From Clusia tigrina (taxonomy: Eukaryota > Arthropoda > Insecta > Diptera > Clusiidae), in NCBI GenBank assembly GCA_920105625.2, contig OV050030.1:255471889-255535888 (forward strand): a DNA stretch of 64,000 bases. The letters run 5' to 3'. Below the pieces are notes generated by a model. It did no database searches, was not told where the DNA came from, and saw nothing but the letters and a program-made list of their open reading frames with translations. Positions 1-12,339 of this stretch are shown here, piece after piece. The translations under genes were made by a program, and so were the position numbers. Position 1 is the stretch's first letter. Each line of letters begins with the position of its first letter.

Positions 1-1959
1 AGGCTCGAGTACTTTAATGTTACAAAATTTCAAGGTTTTCTGACACTCCAGTAAAAATTTACAAGCATTTTATGTTGCAAACTTTGATAGTTGTTGGACG
101 TATCGTATAGAAGTTAGGGCCATTTGAAGTTTTATCAGTGTTTGATTTGGGACTCAAGGGTAGCATAGCTTTGACCGATAGCTTAAATTGACAAGAGGCT
201 CGAGAACTTTATTGTTACAAAATTTCAAGATTTTATGACACTCCAGTAAAAAGTCACAAGCATTTGTGTGTTGCAAACTTTGATATGTGTAGGACGTAGC
301 GTATAGAAGGTAGGGCCATTTGAAGTTTTATCAGTGTTTGATTTGGGACTCAAGGGTAGCATAGCTTTGAGCGATAGCTTAAATTGACAAGAGGCTCGAG
401 TACTTTATTGTTACAAAATTTCAAGGTTCTACGACGCTCCAGTAAAAAGTTACAAGCATTTGTGTGTTGCAAACTTTGATAGGTGTAGGACGTACCGTAT
501 AGAAGTTAGGGCCATGTAAAGTTTTATCAGTTTTTGATTTGGGACTCAAGGGTAGCATAGCTTTGAGCAATAGCTTAAATTGACAAGAGGCTCGAGTAAT
601 TTATTGTTACAAAATTTCAAGGTTTTATGACGCTCCAGTAAAAAGTTACAAGCATTTGTATGTTGCAAACTTTGATAGGTGTAGGACGTACCGTATAGAA
701 GTTAGGGCCATTTGAAGTTTTATCGGTGTTCTATTTGGGACTCAAGGGTAGCATAGCTTTGAGCGATATCTTAAATTGACAAGAGGCTCGAGTACTTTAT
801 TGTTACAAAATTTCAAGGTTCTATGACGCTCCAGTAAAAAGTTACAAGCATTTGTATGTTGCAAACTTTGATAGGTGTGGGACGTACCGTATAGAAGTTA
901 GGGCCATTTGAAGTTTTATCAGTGTTTGATTTGTGACTCAAGGGTAGCATAGCTTTGAGCAATAGCTTAAATTGACAAGAGGTTCGAGTACTTTATTGTT
1001 ACAAAATTTCAAGGTTTTATGACGCTCCAGTAAAAAGTTACAAGCATTTGTATGTTGCAAACTTTCATAGGTGTAGGACGTACTGTATAGAAGTTAGGGC
1101 CATTTGAAGTTTTATCAGTGTTTGATTTGGGACTCAAGGGTAGCATAGCTTTGAGCGACAGCTTAAATTGACAAGAGGCTCGAGAACTTTGTTGTTACAA
1201 AATTTCAAGATTTTATGACGCTCCAGTAAAAAGTTACAAGCATTTGTGTGTTGCAAACTTTGATAGGTGTAGGACGTAGCGTATAGAAGGTAGGGCCAAT
1301 TGAAGTTTTATCAGTGTTTGATTTGGGACTCAAGGGTAGCATAGCTTTGAGCGATAGCTTAAATTGACAAGAGGCTCGAGTACTTTATTGTTACAAAATT
1401 TTAAGGTTTTACGACGCTCCAGTAAAAAGTTACAAGCATTTGTGTGTTGCAAACTTTGATAGGTGTAGGACGTACCGTATAGAAGTTAGGGCCATGTGAA
1501 GTTTTATCAGTGTTTGATTTGGGACTCAAGGGTAGCATAGCTTTGAGCGATAGCTTAAATTGACACGAGGCTCGAGTACTTTATTGTTACAAAATTTCAA
1601 GGTTTTATGACGCTCCAGTAAAAAGTTACAAGCATTTGTATGTTGCAAACTTTGATAGGTGTAGGACGTACCGTATAGAAGTTAGGGCCATTTGAAGTTT
1701 TATCAGTGTTTGATTTGGGACTCAAGGGTAGCATAGCTTTGAGCGATAGCTTAAATTGACAAGAGGCTCGAGTACTTTAATGTTACAAAATTTCAAGGTT
1801 TTCTGACACTCCAGTAAAAAGTTACAAGCATTTGTATGTTGCAAACTTTGATAGGTGTAGGACGTACCGTATAGAAGTTAGGGCCATTTGAAGTTTTATC
1901 AGTGTTTGATTTGGGACTCAAGGGTAGCATAGCTTTGAGCGATAGCTTAAATTGACAAG
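1..1959. repeat. HOR copy A1, 10 monomers
   Basis: Ten monomers in a fixed variant order. The first is a 195-bp 'D-type' monomer (TACTTTAATG, CTGACACTCC, CATTTTATG with one base lost, GTTGTTGGACG). An 'E-type' monomer follows (CTCGAGAAC, AAGATTTTATG, GATATGTGTAGG), then others with GGTGTTCTATTT, GGTTCGAG and GAACTTTGTTG. The same order restarts at 1960. The last monomer (1764-1959) is a chimera with a D-type left part and an ordinary right part, and it has no counterpart in copy A2. Confidence 0.9.
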
Positions 1960-3722
1960 AGGCTCGAGTACTTTAATGTTACAAAATTTCAAGGTTTTCT
2001 GACACTCCAGTAAAAATTTACAAGCATTTTATGTTGCAAACTTTGATAGTTGTTGGACGTATCGTATAGAAGTTAGGGCCATTTGAAGTTTTATCAGTGT
2101 TTGATTTGGGACTCAAGGGTAGCATAGCTTTGACCGATAGCTTAAATTGACAAGAGGCTCGAGAACTTTATTGTTACAAAATTTCAAGATTTTATGACAC
2201 TCCAGTAAAAAGTCACAAGCATTTGTGTGTTGCAAACTTTGATATGTGTAGGACGTAGCGTATAGAAGGTAGGGCCATTTGAAGTTTTATCAGTGTTTGA
2301 TTTGGGACTCAAGGGTAGCATAGCTTTGAGCGATAGCTTAAATTGACAAGAGGCTCGAGTACTTTATTGTTACAAAATTTCAAGGTTCTACGACGCTCCA
2401 GTAAAAAGTTACAAGCATTTGTGTGTTGCAAACTTTGATAGGTGTAGGACGTACCGTATAGAAGTTAGGGCCATGTAAAGTTTTATCAGTTTTTGATTTG
2501 GGACTCAAGGGTAGCATAGCTTTGAGCAATAGCTTAAATTGACAAGAGGCTCGAGTAATTTATTGTTACAAAATTTCAAGGTTTTATGACGCTCCAGTAA
2601 AAAGTTACAAGCATTTGTATGTTGCAAACTTTGATAGGTGTAGGACGTACCGTATAGAAGTTAGGGCCATTTGAAGTTTTATCGGTGTTCTATTTGGGAC
2701 TCAAGGGTAGCATAGCTTTGAGCGATATCTTAAATTGACAAGAGGCTCGAGTACTTTATTGTTACAAAATTTCAAGGTTCTATGACGCTCCAGTAAAAAG
2801 TTACAAGCATTTGTATGTTGCAAACTTTGATAGGTGTGGGACGTACCGTATAGAAGTTAGGGCCATTTGAAGTTTTATCAGTGTTTGATTTGTGACTCAA
2901 GGGTAGCATAGCTTTGAGCAATAGCTTAAATTGACAAGAGGTTCGAGTACTTTATTGTTACAAAATTTCAAGGTTTTATGACGCTCCAGTAAAAAGTTAC
3001 AAGCATTTGTATGTTGCAAACTTTCATAGGTGTAGGACGTACTGTATAGAAGTTAGGGCCATTTGAAGTTTTATCAGTGTTTGATTTGGGACTCAAGGGT
3101 AGCATAGCTTTGAGCGACAGCTTAAATTGACAAGAGGCTCGAGAACTTTGTTGTTACAAAATTTCAAGATTTTATGACGCTCCAGTAAAAAGTTACAAGC
3201 ATTTGTGTGTTGCAAACTTTGATAGGTGTAGGACGTAGCGTATAGAAGGTAGGGCCAATTGAAGTTTTATCAGTGTTTGATTTGGGACTCAAGGGTAGCA
3301 TAGCTTTGAGCGATAGCTTAAATTGACAAGAGGCTCGAGTACTTTATTGTTACAAAATTTTAAGGTTTTACGACGCTCCAGTAAAAAGTTACAAGCATTT
3401 GTGTGTTGCAAACTTTGATAGGTGTAGGACGTACCGTATAGAAGTTAGGGCCATGTGAAGTTTTATCAGTGTTTGATTTGGGACTCAAGGGTAGCATAGC
3501 TTTGAGCGATAGCTTAAATTGACACGAGGCTCGAGTACTTTATTGTTACAAAATTTCAAGGTTTTATGACGCTACAGTAAAAAGTTACAAGCATTTTTAT
3601 GTTGCAAACTTTGATAGGTGTAGGACGTACCGTATAGAAGTTAGGGCCATTTGAAGTTTTATCAGTGTTTGATTTGGGACTCAAGGGTAGCATAGCTTTG
3701 AGCGATAGCTTAAATTGACAAG
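1960..3722. repeat. HOR copy A2, 9 monomers
   Basis: Repeats the order of 1-1763 almost base for base, including private marks such as AAAAATTTACAAG and GGTTCGAGTAC. The few differences I saw (GCTACAG near 3573 and CATTTTTATG near 3594) are in its last monomer. It lacks the tenth monomer of copy A1, so the neighbours differ by one whole monomer, as expected from unequal exchange. Confidence 0.9.
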
Positions 3723-5092
3723 AGGCTCGAGTACTTTAATGTTACAAAATTTCAAGGTTTTCTGACACTCCAGTAAAAAGTTACAAGCATTTTATGTTGC
3801 AAACTTTGATAGTTGTTGGACGTATCGTATAGAAGTTAGGGCCATTTGAAGTTTTATCAGTGTTTGATTTGGGACTCAAGGGTAGCATAGCTTTGACCGA
3901 TAGCTTAAATTGACAAGAGGCTCGAGAACTTTATTGTTACAAAATTTCAAGATTTTATGACACTCCAGTAAAAAGTCACAAGCATTTGTGTGTTGCAAAC
4001 TTTGATATGTGTAGGACGTAGCGTATAGAAGGTAGGGCCATTTGAAGTTTTATCAGTGTTTGATTTGGGACTCAAGGGTAGCATAGCTTTGAGCGATAGC
4101 TTAAATTGACAAGAGGCTCGAGTACTTTATTGTTACAAAATTTCAAGGTTCTACGACGCTCCAGTAAAAAGTTACAAGCATTTGTGTGTTGCAAACTTTG
4201 ATAGGTGTAGGACGTACCGTATAGAAGTTAGGGCCATGTAAAGTTTTATCAGTTTTTGATTTGGGACTCAAGGGTAGCATAGCTTTGAGCAATAGCTTAA
4301 ATTGACAAGAGGCTCGAGTAATTTATTGTTACAAAATTTCAAGGTTTTATGACGCTCCAGTAAAAAGTTACAAGCATTTGTATGTTGCAAACTTTGATAG
4401 GTGTAGGACGTACCGTATAGAAGTTAGGGCCATTTGAAGTTTTATCGGTGTTCTATTTGGGACTCAAGGGTAGCATAGCTTTGAGCGATATCTTAAATTG
4501 ACAAGAGGCTCGAGTACTTTATTGTTACAAAATTTCAAGGATCTATGACGCTCCAGTAAAAAGTTACAAGCATTTGTATGTTGCAAACTTTGATAGGTGT
4601 GGGACGTACCGTATAGAAGTTAGGGCCATTTGAAGTTTTATCAGTGTTTGATTTGTGACTCAAGGGTAGCATAGCTTTGAGCAATAGCTTAAATTGACAA
4701 GAGGTTCGAGTACTTTATTGTTACAAAATTTCAAGGTTTTATGACGCTCCAGTAAAAAGTTACAAGCATTTGTATGTTGCAAACTTTCATAGGTGTAGGA
4801 CGTACTGTATAGAAGTTAGGGCCATTTGAAGTTTTATCAGTGTTTGATTTGGGACTCAAGGGTAGCATAGCTTTGAGCGACAGCTTAAATTGACAAGAGG
4901 CACGAGAACTTTGTTGTTTCAAAATTTCAAGATTTTATGACGCTCCAGTAAAAAGTTACAAGCATTTTATGTTGCAAACTTTGATAGTTGTTGGACGTAT
5001 CGTATAGAAGTTAGGGCCATTTGAAGTTTTATCAGTGTTTGATTTGGGACTCAAGGGTAGCATAGCTTTGAGCGATAGCTTAAATTGACAAG
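3723..5092. repeat. HOR copy A3, 7 monomers, truncated by a chimeric monomer
   Basis: Follows copy A2 for six monomers. Its seventh (4897-5092) then starts as the GAACTTTGTTG type and ends as a D-type (CATTTTATG, GTTGTTGGACG). The junction therefore lies inside one monomer, between about monomer positions 45 and 71. The result is a copy two monomers shorter than A2. Private changes include AAGGATCTATG (4539) and AGGCACGAG (4897), which removes the XhoI site. Confidence 0.88.
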
Positions 5093-6659
5093 AGGCTCGA
5101 GTACTTTAATGTTACAAAATTTCAAGGTTTTCTGACACTCCAGTAAAAAGTTACAAGCATTTTATGTTGCAAACTTTGATAGTTGTTGGACGTATCGTAT
5201 AGAAGTTAGGGCCATTTGAAGTTTTATCAGTGTTTGATTTGGGACTCAAGGGTAGCATAGCTTTGACCGATAGCTTAAATTGACAAGAGGCTCGAGATTT
5301 TTATTGTTACAAAATTTCAAGATTTTATGACACTCCAGTAAAAAGTCACAAGCATTTGTGTGTTGCAAACTTTGATATGTGTAGGACGTAGCGTATAGAA
5401 GGTAGGGCCATTTGAAGTTTTATCAGTGTTTGATTTGGGACTCAAGGGTAGCATAGCTTTGAGCGATAGCTTAAATTGACAAGAGGCTCGAGTACTTTAT
5501 TGTTACAAAATTTCAAGGTTCTACGACGCTCCAGTAAAAAGTTACAGCCATTTGTGTGTTGCAAACTTTGATAGGTGTAGGACGTACCGTATAGAAGTTA
5601 GGGCCATGTAAAGTTTTATCAGTTTTTGATTTGGGACTCAAGGGTAGCATAGCTTTGAGCAATAGCTTAAATTGACAAGAGGCTCGAGTAATTTATTGTT
5701 ACAAAATTTCAAGGTTTTATGACGCTCCAGTAAAAAGTTACAAGCATTTGTATGTTGCAAACTTTGATAGGTGTAGGACGTACCGTCTAGAAGTTAGGGC
5801 CATTTGAAGTTTTATCGGTGTTCTATTTGGGACTCAAGGGTAGCATAGCTTTGAGCGATATCTTAAATTGACAAGAGGCTCGAGTACTTTATTGTTACAA
5901 AATTTCAAGGTTCTATGACGCTCCAGTAAAAAGTTACAAGCATTTGTATGTTGCAAACTTTGATAGGTGTGGGACGTACCGTATAGAAGTTAGGGCCATT
6001 TGAAGTTTTATCAGTGTTTGATTTGTGACTCAAGGGTAGCATAGCTTTGAGCAATAGCTTAAATTGACAAGAGGTTCGAGTACTTTATTGTTACAAAATT
6101 TCAAGGTTTTATGACGCTCCAGTAAAAAGTTACAAGCATTTGTATGTTGCAAACTTTCATAGGTGTAGGACGTACTGTATAGAAGTTAGGGCCATTTGAA
6201 GTTTTATCAGTGTTTGATTTGGGACTCAAGGGTAGCATAGCTTTGAGCGACAGCTTAAATTGACAAGAGGCTCGAGAACTTTGTTGTTACAAAATTTCAA
6301 GATTTTATGACGCTCCAGTAAAAAGTTACAAGCATTTGTGTGTTGCAAACTTTGATAGGTGTAGGACGTAGCGTATAGAAGGTAGGGCCAATTGAAGTTT
6401 TATCAGTGTTTGATTTGGGACTCAAGGGTAGCATAGCTTTGAGCGATAGCTTAAATTGACAAGAGGCTCGAGTACTTTATTGTTACAAAATTTTAAGGTT
6501 TTACGACGCTCCAGTAAAAAGTTACAAGCATTTGTGTGTTGCAAACTTTGATAGGTGTAGGACGTACTGTATAGAAGTTAGGGCCATGTGAAGTTTTATC
6601 AGTGTTTGATTTGGGACTCAAGGGTAGCATAGCTTTGAGCGATAGCTTAAATTGACACG
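5093..6659. repeat. HOR copy A4, first 8 monomers
   Basis: Resumes the A order with a D-type monomer at 5093 and matches copy A1 through its eighth monomer. Private differences include CTCGAGATTTT (5291), TTACAGCC (5543) and ACCGTCTAG (5781). After 6659 the order departs from copies A1-A3. Confidence 0.85.
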
Positions 6660-7835
6660 AGGCTCGAGTACTTTATTGTTACAAAATTTCAAGGTTTTAT
6701 GACGCTCCAGTAAAAAGTTACAAGCATTTGTATGTTGCAAACTTTGATAGGTGTAGGACGTACCGTATAGAAGTTAGGGCCATTTGAAGTTTTATCGGTG
6801 TTCTATTTGGGACTCAAGGGTAGCATAGCTTTGAGCGATATCTTAAATTGACAAGAGGCTCGAGTACTTTATTGTTACAAAATTTCAAGGTTCTACGACG
6901 CTCCAGTAAAAAGTTACAAGCATTTGTGTGTTGCAAACTTTGATAGGTGTAGGACGTAGCGTATAGAAGGTAGGTCCAATTGAAGTTTTATCAGTGTTTG
7001 ATTTGGGACTCAAGGGTAGCATAGCTTTGAGCGATAGCTTAAATTGACAAGAGGCTCGAGTACTTTATTGTTACAAAATTTTAAGGTTTTACGACGCTCC
7101 AGTAAAAAGTTACAAGCATTTGTGTGTTGCAAACTTTGATAGGTGTAGGACGTACCGTATAGAAGTTAGGGCCATGTGAAGTTTTATCAGTGTTTGATTT
7201 GGGACTCAAGGGTAGCATAGCTTTGAGCATTAGCTTAAATTGACAAGAGGCTCGAGTACTTTATTGTTACAAAATTTCAAGGTTTTATGACGCTCCAGTA
7301 AAAAGTTACAAGCATTTGTATGTTGCAAACTTTGATAGGTGTAGGACGTACCGTATAGAAGTTAGGGCCATTTGAAGTTTTATCGGTGTTCTATTTGGGA
7401 CTCAAGGGTAGCATAGCTTTGAGCGATATCTTAAATTGACAAGAGGCTCGAGTACCTTATTGTTACAAAATTTCAAGGTTCTATGACGCTCCAGTAAAAA
7501 GTTACAAGCATTTGTATGTTGTAAACTTTGATAGGTGTAGGACGTACCGTATAGAAGTTAGGGCCATTTGAAGTTTTATCAGTGTTTGATTTGGGACTCA
7601 AGGGTAGGATAGCTTTGAGCGATAGCTTAAATTGACAAGAGGCTCGAGTACTTTATTGTTACAAAATTTCAAGGTTTTATGACGCTCCAGTAAAAAGTTA
7701 CAAGCATTTGTATGTTGCAAACTTTGATAGGTGTAGGACGTACCGTATAGAAGTTAGGGCCATTTGAAGTTTTATCAGTGTTTGATTTGAGACTCAAGGG
7801 TAGCATAGCTTTGAGCGATAGCTTAAATTGACAAG
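6660..7835. repeat. Transition segment, 6 monomers, between A and B HORs
   Basis: Six monomers (1,176 bp) re-use A-type variants in a new order: GGTGTTCTATTT monomers appear twice, near 6797 and 7385, with TACGACG monomers between. The segment joins the last A copy to the first B copy, whose D-type monomer starts at 7836. It looks like a rearranged join rather than a full HOR unit. Confidence 0.7.
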
Positions 7836-10772
7836 AGGCTCGAGTACTTTAATGTTACAAAATTTCAAGGTTTTCTGACACTCCAGTAAAAAGTTACAAG
7901 CATTTTATGTTGCAAACTTTGATAGTTGTTGGACGTATCGTATAGAAGTTAGGGCCATTTGAAGTTTTATCAGTGTTTGATTTGGGACTCAAGGGTAGCA
8001 TAGCTTTGACCGATAGCTTATATTGACAAGAGGCTCGAGAACTTTATTGTTACAAAATTTCAAGATTTTATGACGCTCCAGTAAAAAGTTACAAGCATTT
8101 GTGTGTTGCAAACTTTGGTATGTGTAGGACGTAGCGTATAGAAGGTAGGGCCATTTGAAGTTTTATCAGTGTTTGATTTGGGACTCAAGGGTAGCATAGC
8201 TTTGAGCGATAGCTTAAATTGACAAGAGGCTCGAGCACTTTATTGTTACAAAATTTCAAGGTTCTACGACGCTCCAGTAAAAAGTTACAAGCATTTGTGT
8301 GTTGCAAACTTTGATAGGTGTGGGACGTACCGTATAGAAGTTAGGGCCATGTAAAGTTTTATCAGTTTTTGATTTGGGACTCAAGGGTAGCATAGCTTTG
8401 AGCGATAGCTTAAATTGACAAGAGGCTCGAGTACTTTATTGTTACAAAATTTCAAGGTTTTATGACGCTCCAGTAAAAAGTTACAAGCATTTGTATGTTG
8501 CAAACTTTGATAGGTGTAGGACGTACCGTATAGAAGTTAGGGCCATTTGAAGTTTTATCGGTGTTCTATTTGGGACTCAAGGGTAGCATAGCTTTGAGCG
8601 ATATCTTAAATTGACAAGAGGCTCGAGTACTTTATTGTTACAAAATTTCAAGGTTCTATGACGCTCCAGTAAAAAGTTACAAGCATTTGTATGTTGCAAA
8701 CTTTGATAGGTGTGGGACGTACCGTATAGAAGTTAGGGCCATTTGAAGCTTTATCAGTGTTTGATTTGGGACTCAAGGGCAGCATAGCTTTGAGCGATGG
8801 CTTAAATTGACACGAGGCTCGAGTACTTTATTGTTACAAAATTTCAAGGTTTTATGACGCTTCAGTAAAAAGTTACAACCATTTGTATGTTGCAAACTTT
8901 GATAGGTGTAGGACGTACCGTATAGAAGTTAGGGCTATTTGAAGTTTCATCACTGTTTGATTTGGGACTCAAGGGTAGCATAGCTTTGAGCGATAGCTTA
9001 AATTGACAAAAGGCTCGAGAACTTTATTGTTACAAAATTTCAAGATTTTATGACGCTCCAGTAAAAAGTTACAAGCATTTGTGTGTTGCAAACTTTGATA
9101 TGTGTAGGACGTAGCGTATATAAGGTAGGGCCATTTGAAGTTTTATCAGTGTTTGATTTGGGACTCAAGGGTAGCATAGCTTTGAGCGATAGCTTAAATT
9201 GACAAGAGGCTCGAGTACTTTATTGTTACAAAATTTCAAGGTTTTACGACGCTCCAGTAAAAAGTTACAAGCATTTGTGTGTTGCAAACTTTGATAGGTG
9301 TAGGACGTACCGTATAGAAGTTAGGGCCATGTGAAGTTTTATCAGTGTTTGATTTGGGACTCAAGGGTAGCATAGCTTTGAGCGATAGCTTAAATTGACA
9401 AGAGGCTCGAGTACTTTATTGTTACAAAATTTCAAGGTTTTATGACGCTCCAGTAAAAAGTTACAAGCACTTGTATGTTGCATACTTTGATAGGTGTAGG
9501 ACGTACCGTATAGAAGTTAGGGCCATTTGAAGTTTTATCGGTGTTCTATTTGGGACTCAAGGGTAGCATAGCTTTACGATATCTTAAATTGACAAGAGGC
9601 TCGAGTACTTTATTGTTACAAAATTTAAAGGTTCTATGACTCTCCAGTAAAAAGTTACAAGCATTTGTATGTTGCAAACTTTGATAGGTGTAGGACGTAC
9701 CGTATAGAAGTTAGGGCCATTTGAAGTTTTATCAGTGTTTGATTTGGGACTCAAGGGCAGCATAGCTTTGAGCGATGGCTTAAATTGACACGAGGCTCGA
9801 GTACTTTATTGTTACAAAATTTCAAGGTTTTATGACGCTCCAGTAAAAAGTTACAAGCATTTGTATGTTGCAAACTTTCATAGGTGTAGGACGTACTGTA
9901 TAGAAGTTAGGGCCATTTGAAGTTTTATCAGTGTTTGATTTGGGACTCAAGGGTAGCATAGCTTTGAGCGATAGCTTAAATTGACAAGAGGCTCGAGAAC
10001 TTTGTTGTTACAAAATTTCAAGATTTTATGACGCTCCAGTAAAAAGTTACAAGCATTTGTGTGTTGCAAACTTTGATAGGTGTAGGACGTAGCGTATAGA
10101 AGGTAGGGCCAATTGAAGTTTTATCAGTGTTTGATTTGGGACTCAAGGGTAGCATAGCTTTGAGCGATAGCTTAAATTGTCAAGAGGCTCGAGTACTTTA
10201 TTGTTACAAAATTTTAAGGTTTTACGACGCTCCAGTAAAAAGTTACAAGCATTTGTGTGTTGCAAACTTTGATAGGTGTAGGACGTACCGTATAGAAGTT
10301 AGGGCCATGTGAAGTTTTATCAGTGTTTGATTTGGGACTCAAGGGTAGCATAGCTTTGAGCGATAGCTTAAATTGACAAGAGGCTCGAGTACTTTATTGT
10401 TACAAAATTTCAAGGTTTTATGACGCTCCAGTAAAAAGTTACAAGCATTTGTATGTTGCAAACTTTGATAGGTGTAGGACGTACCGTATAGAAGTTAGGG
10501 CCATTTGAAATTTTATCGGTGTTCTATTTGGGACTCAAGGGTAGCATAGCTTTGAGCGATATCTTAAATTGACAAGAGGCTCGAGTACTTTATTGTTACA
10601 AAATTTCAAGGTTCTATGACGCTCCAGTAAAAAGTTACAAGCATTTGTATGTTGCAAACTTTGATAGGTGTAGGACGTACCGTATAGAAGTTAGGGCCAT
10701 TTGAAGTTTTATCAGTGTTTGATTTGAGACTCAAGGGTAGCATAGCTTTGAGCGATAGCTTAAATTGACAAG
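7836..10772. repeat. HOR copy B1, 15 monomers
   Basis: Runs from one D-type monomer (7836) to the next (10773), 2,937 bp, which is 15 monomers minus 3 bases. Ordered markers include GGTATGTGTAGG, CTCGAGCAC, GGCAGCATAGC with GATGGCTTAA, AAAAGGCTCGAGAAC with GTATATAAGG, and a monomer with GCACTTG, GCATACTTT and a 2-bp deletion (CTTTACGATATC) near 9573. The same first nine markers recur from 12340. Confidence 0.87.
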
Positions 10773-12339
10773 AGGCTCGAGTACTTTAATGTTAAAAAAT
10801 TTCAAGGTTTTCTGACACTCCAGTAAAAAGTTACAAGCATTTTATGTTGCAAACTTTGATAGTTGTTGGACGTATCGTATAGAAGTTAGGGCCATTTGAA
10901 GTTTTATCAGTGTTTGATTTGGGACTCAAGGGTAGCATAGCTTTGACCGATAGCTTAAATTGACAAGAGGCTCGAGAACTTTATTGTTACAAAATTTCAA
11001 GATTTTATGACGCTCCAGTAAAAAGTTACAAGCATTTGTGTGTTGCAAACTTTGGTATGTGTAGGACGTAGCGTATAGAAGGTAGGGCCATTTGAAGTTT
11101 TATCAGTGTTTGATTTGGGACTCAAGGGTAGCATAGCTTTGAGCGATAGCTTAAATTGACAAGAGGCTCGAGTACTTTATTGTTACAAAATTTCAAGGTT
11201 TTATGACGCTCCAGTAAAAAGTTACAAGCACTTGTATGTTGCATACTTTGATAGGTGTAGGACGTACCGTATAGAAGTTAGGGCCATTTGAAGTTTTATC
11301 GGTGTTCTATTTGGGACTCAAGGGTAGCATAGCTTTGAGCGATATCATAAATTGACAAGAGGCTCGAGTACTTTATTGTTACAAAATTTCAAGGTTCTAT
11401 GACGCTCCAGTAAAAAGTTACAAGCATTTGTATGTTGCAAACTTTGATAGGTGTAGGACGTACCGTATAGAAGTTAGGGCCATTTGAAGTTTTATCAGTG
11501 TTTGATTTGGGACTCAAGGGCAGCATAGCTTTGAGCGATGGCTTAAATTGACACGAGGCTCGAGTACTTTATTGTTACAAAATTTCAAGGTTTTATGACG
11601 CTCCAGTAAAAAGTTACAAGCATTTGTATGTTGCAAACTTTCATAGGTGTAGGACGTACTGTATAGAAGTTAGGGCCATTTGAAGTTTTATCAGTGTTTG
11701 ATTTGGGACTCAAGGGTAGCATAGCTTTGAGCGATAGCTTAAATTGACAAGAGGCTCGAGAACTTTGTTGTTACAAAATTTCAAGATTTTATGACGCTCC
11801 AGTAAAAAGTTACAAGCATTTGTGTGTTGCAAACTTTGATAGGTGTAGGACGTAGCGTATAGAAGGTAGGGCCAATTGAAGTTTTATCAGTGTTTGATTT
11901 GGGACTCAAGGGTAGCATAGCTTTGAGCGATAGCTTAAATTGACAAGAGGCTCGAGTACTTTATTGTTACAAAATTTTAAGGTTTTACGACGCTCCAGTA
12001 AAAAGTTACAAGCATTTGTGTGTTGCAAACTTTGATAGGTGTAGGACGTACCGTATAGAAGTTAGGGCCATGTGAAGTTTTATCAGTGTTTGATTTGGGA
12101 CTCAAGGGTAGCATAGCTTTGAGCGATAGCTTAAATTGACAAGAGGCTCGAGTACTTTATTGTTACAAAATTTCAAGGTTTTATGACGCTCCAATAAAAA
12201 GTTACAAGCATTTGTATGTTGCAAACTTTGATAGGTGTAGGACGTACCGTATAGAAGTTAGGGCCATTTGAAGTTTTATCGGTGTTTGATTTGAGACTCA
12301 AGGGTAGCATAGCTTTGAGCGATAGCTTAAATTGACAAG
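10773..12339. repeat. HOR copy B2, 8 monomers, internally deleted
   Basis: Begins with the same D- and E-type monomers as B1, then jumps at 11164 to the GCACTTG monomer that stands ninth in B1, so six monomers are missing. A further two B1 monomers are merged into one at 12144-12339 (CCAATAAAA, GGTGTTTGATTTGAGAC). The total length of 8 monomers minus 1 base fits these events. Confidence 0.85.

Noticed and set aside
167..185. TAGCTT direct repeat within each monomer as a regulatory site
   Set aside because: The two copies 13 bases apart are present in the consensus, but nothing in the window ties them to a promoter or binding protein, so no regulatory feature is annotated.
4731..4922. Minus-strand ORF of 63 codons at the left chimeric region
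   Set aside because: It is a read-through created by the private changes near 4900 (GGCACGAG, TTGTTTC). No other A copy keeps it open.
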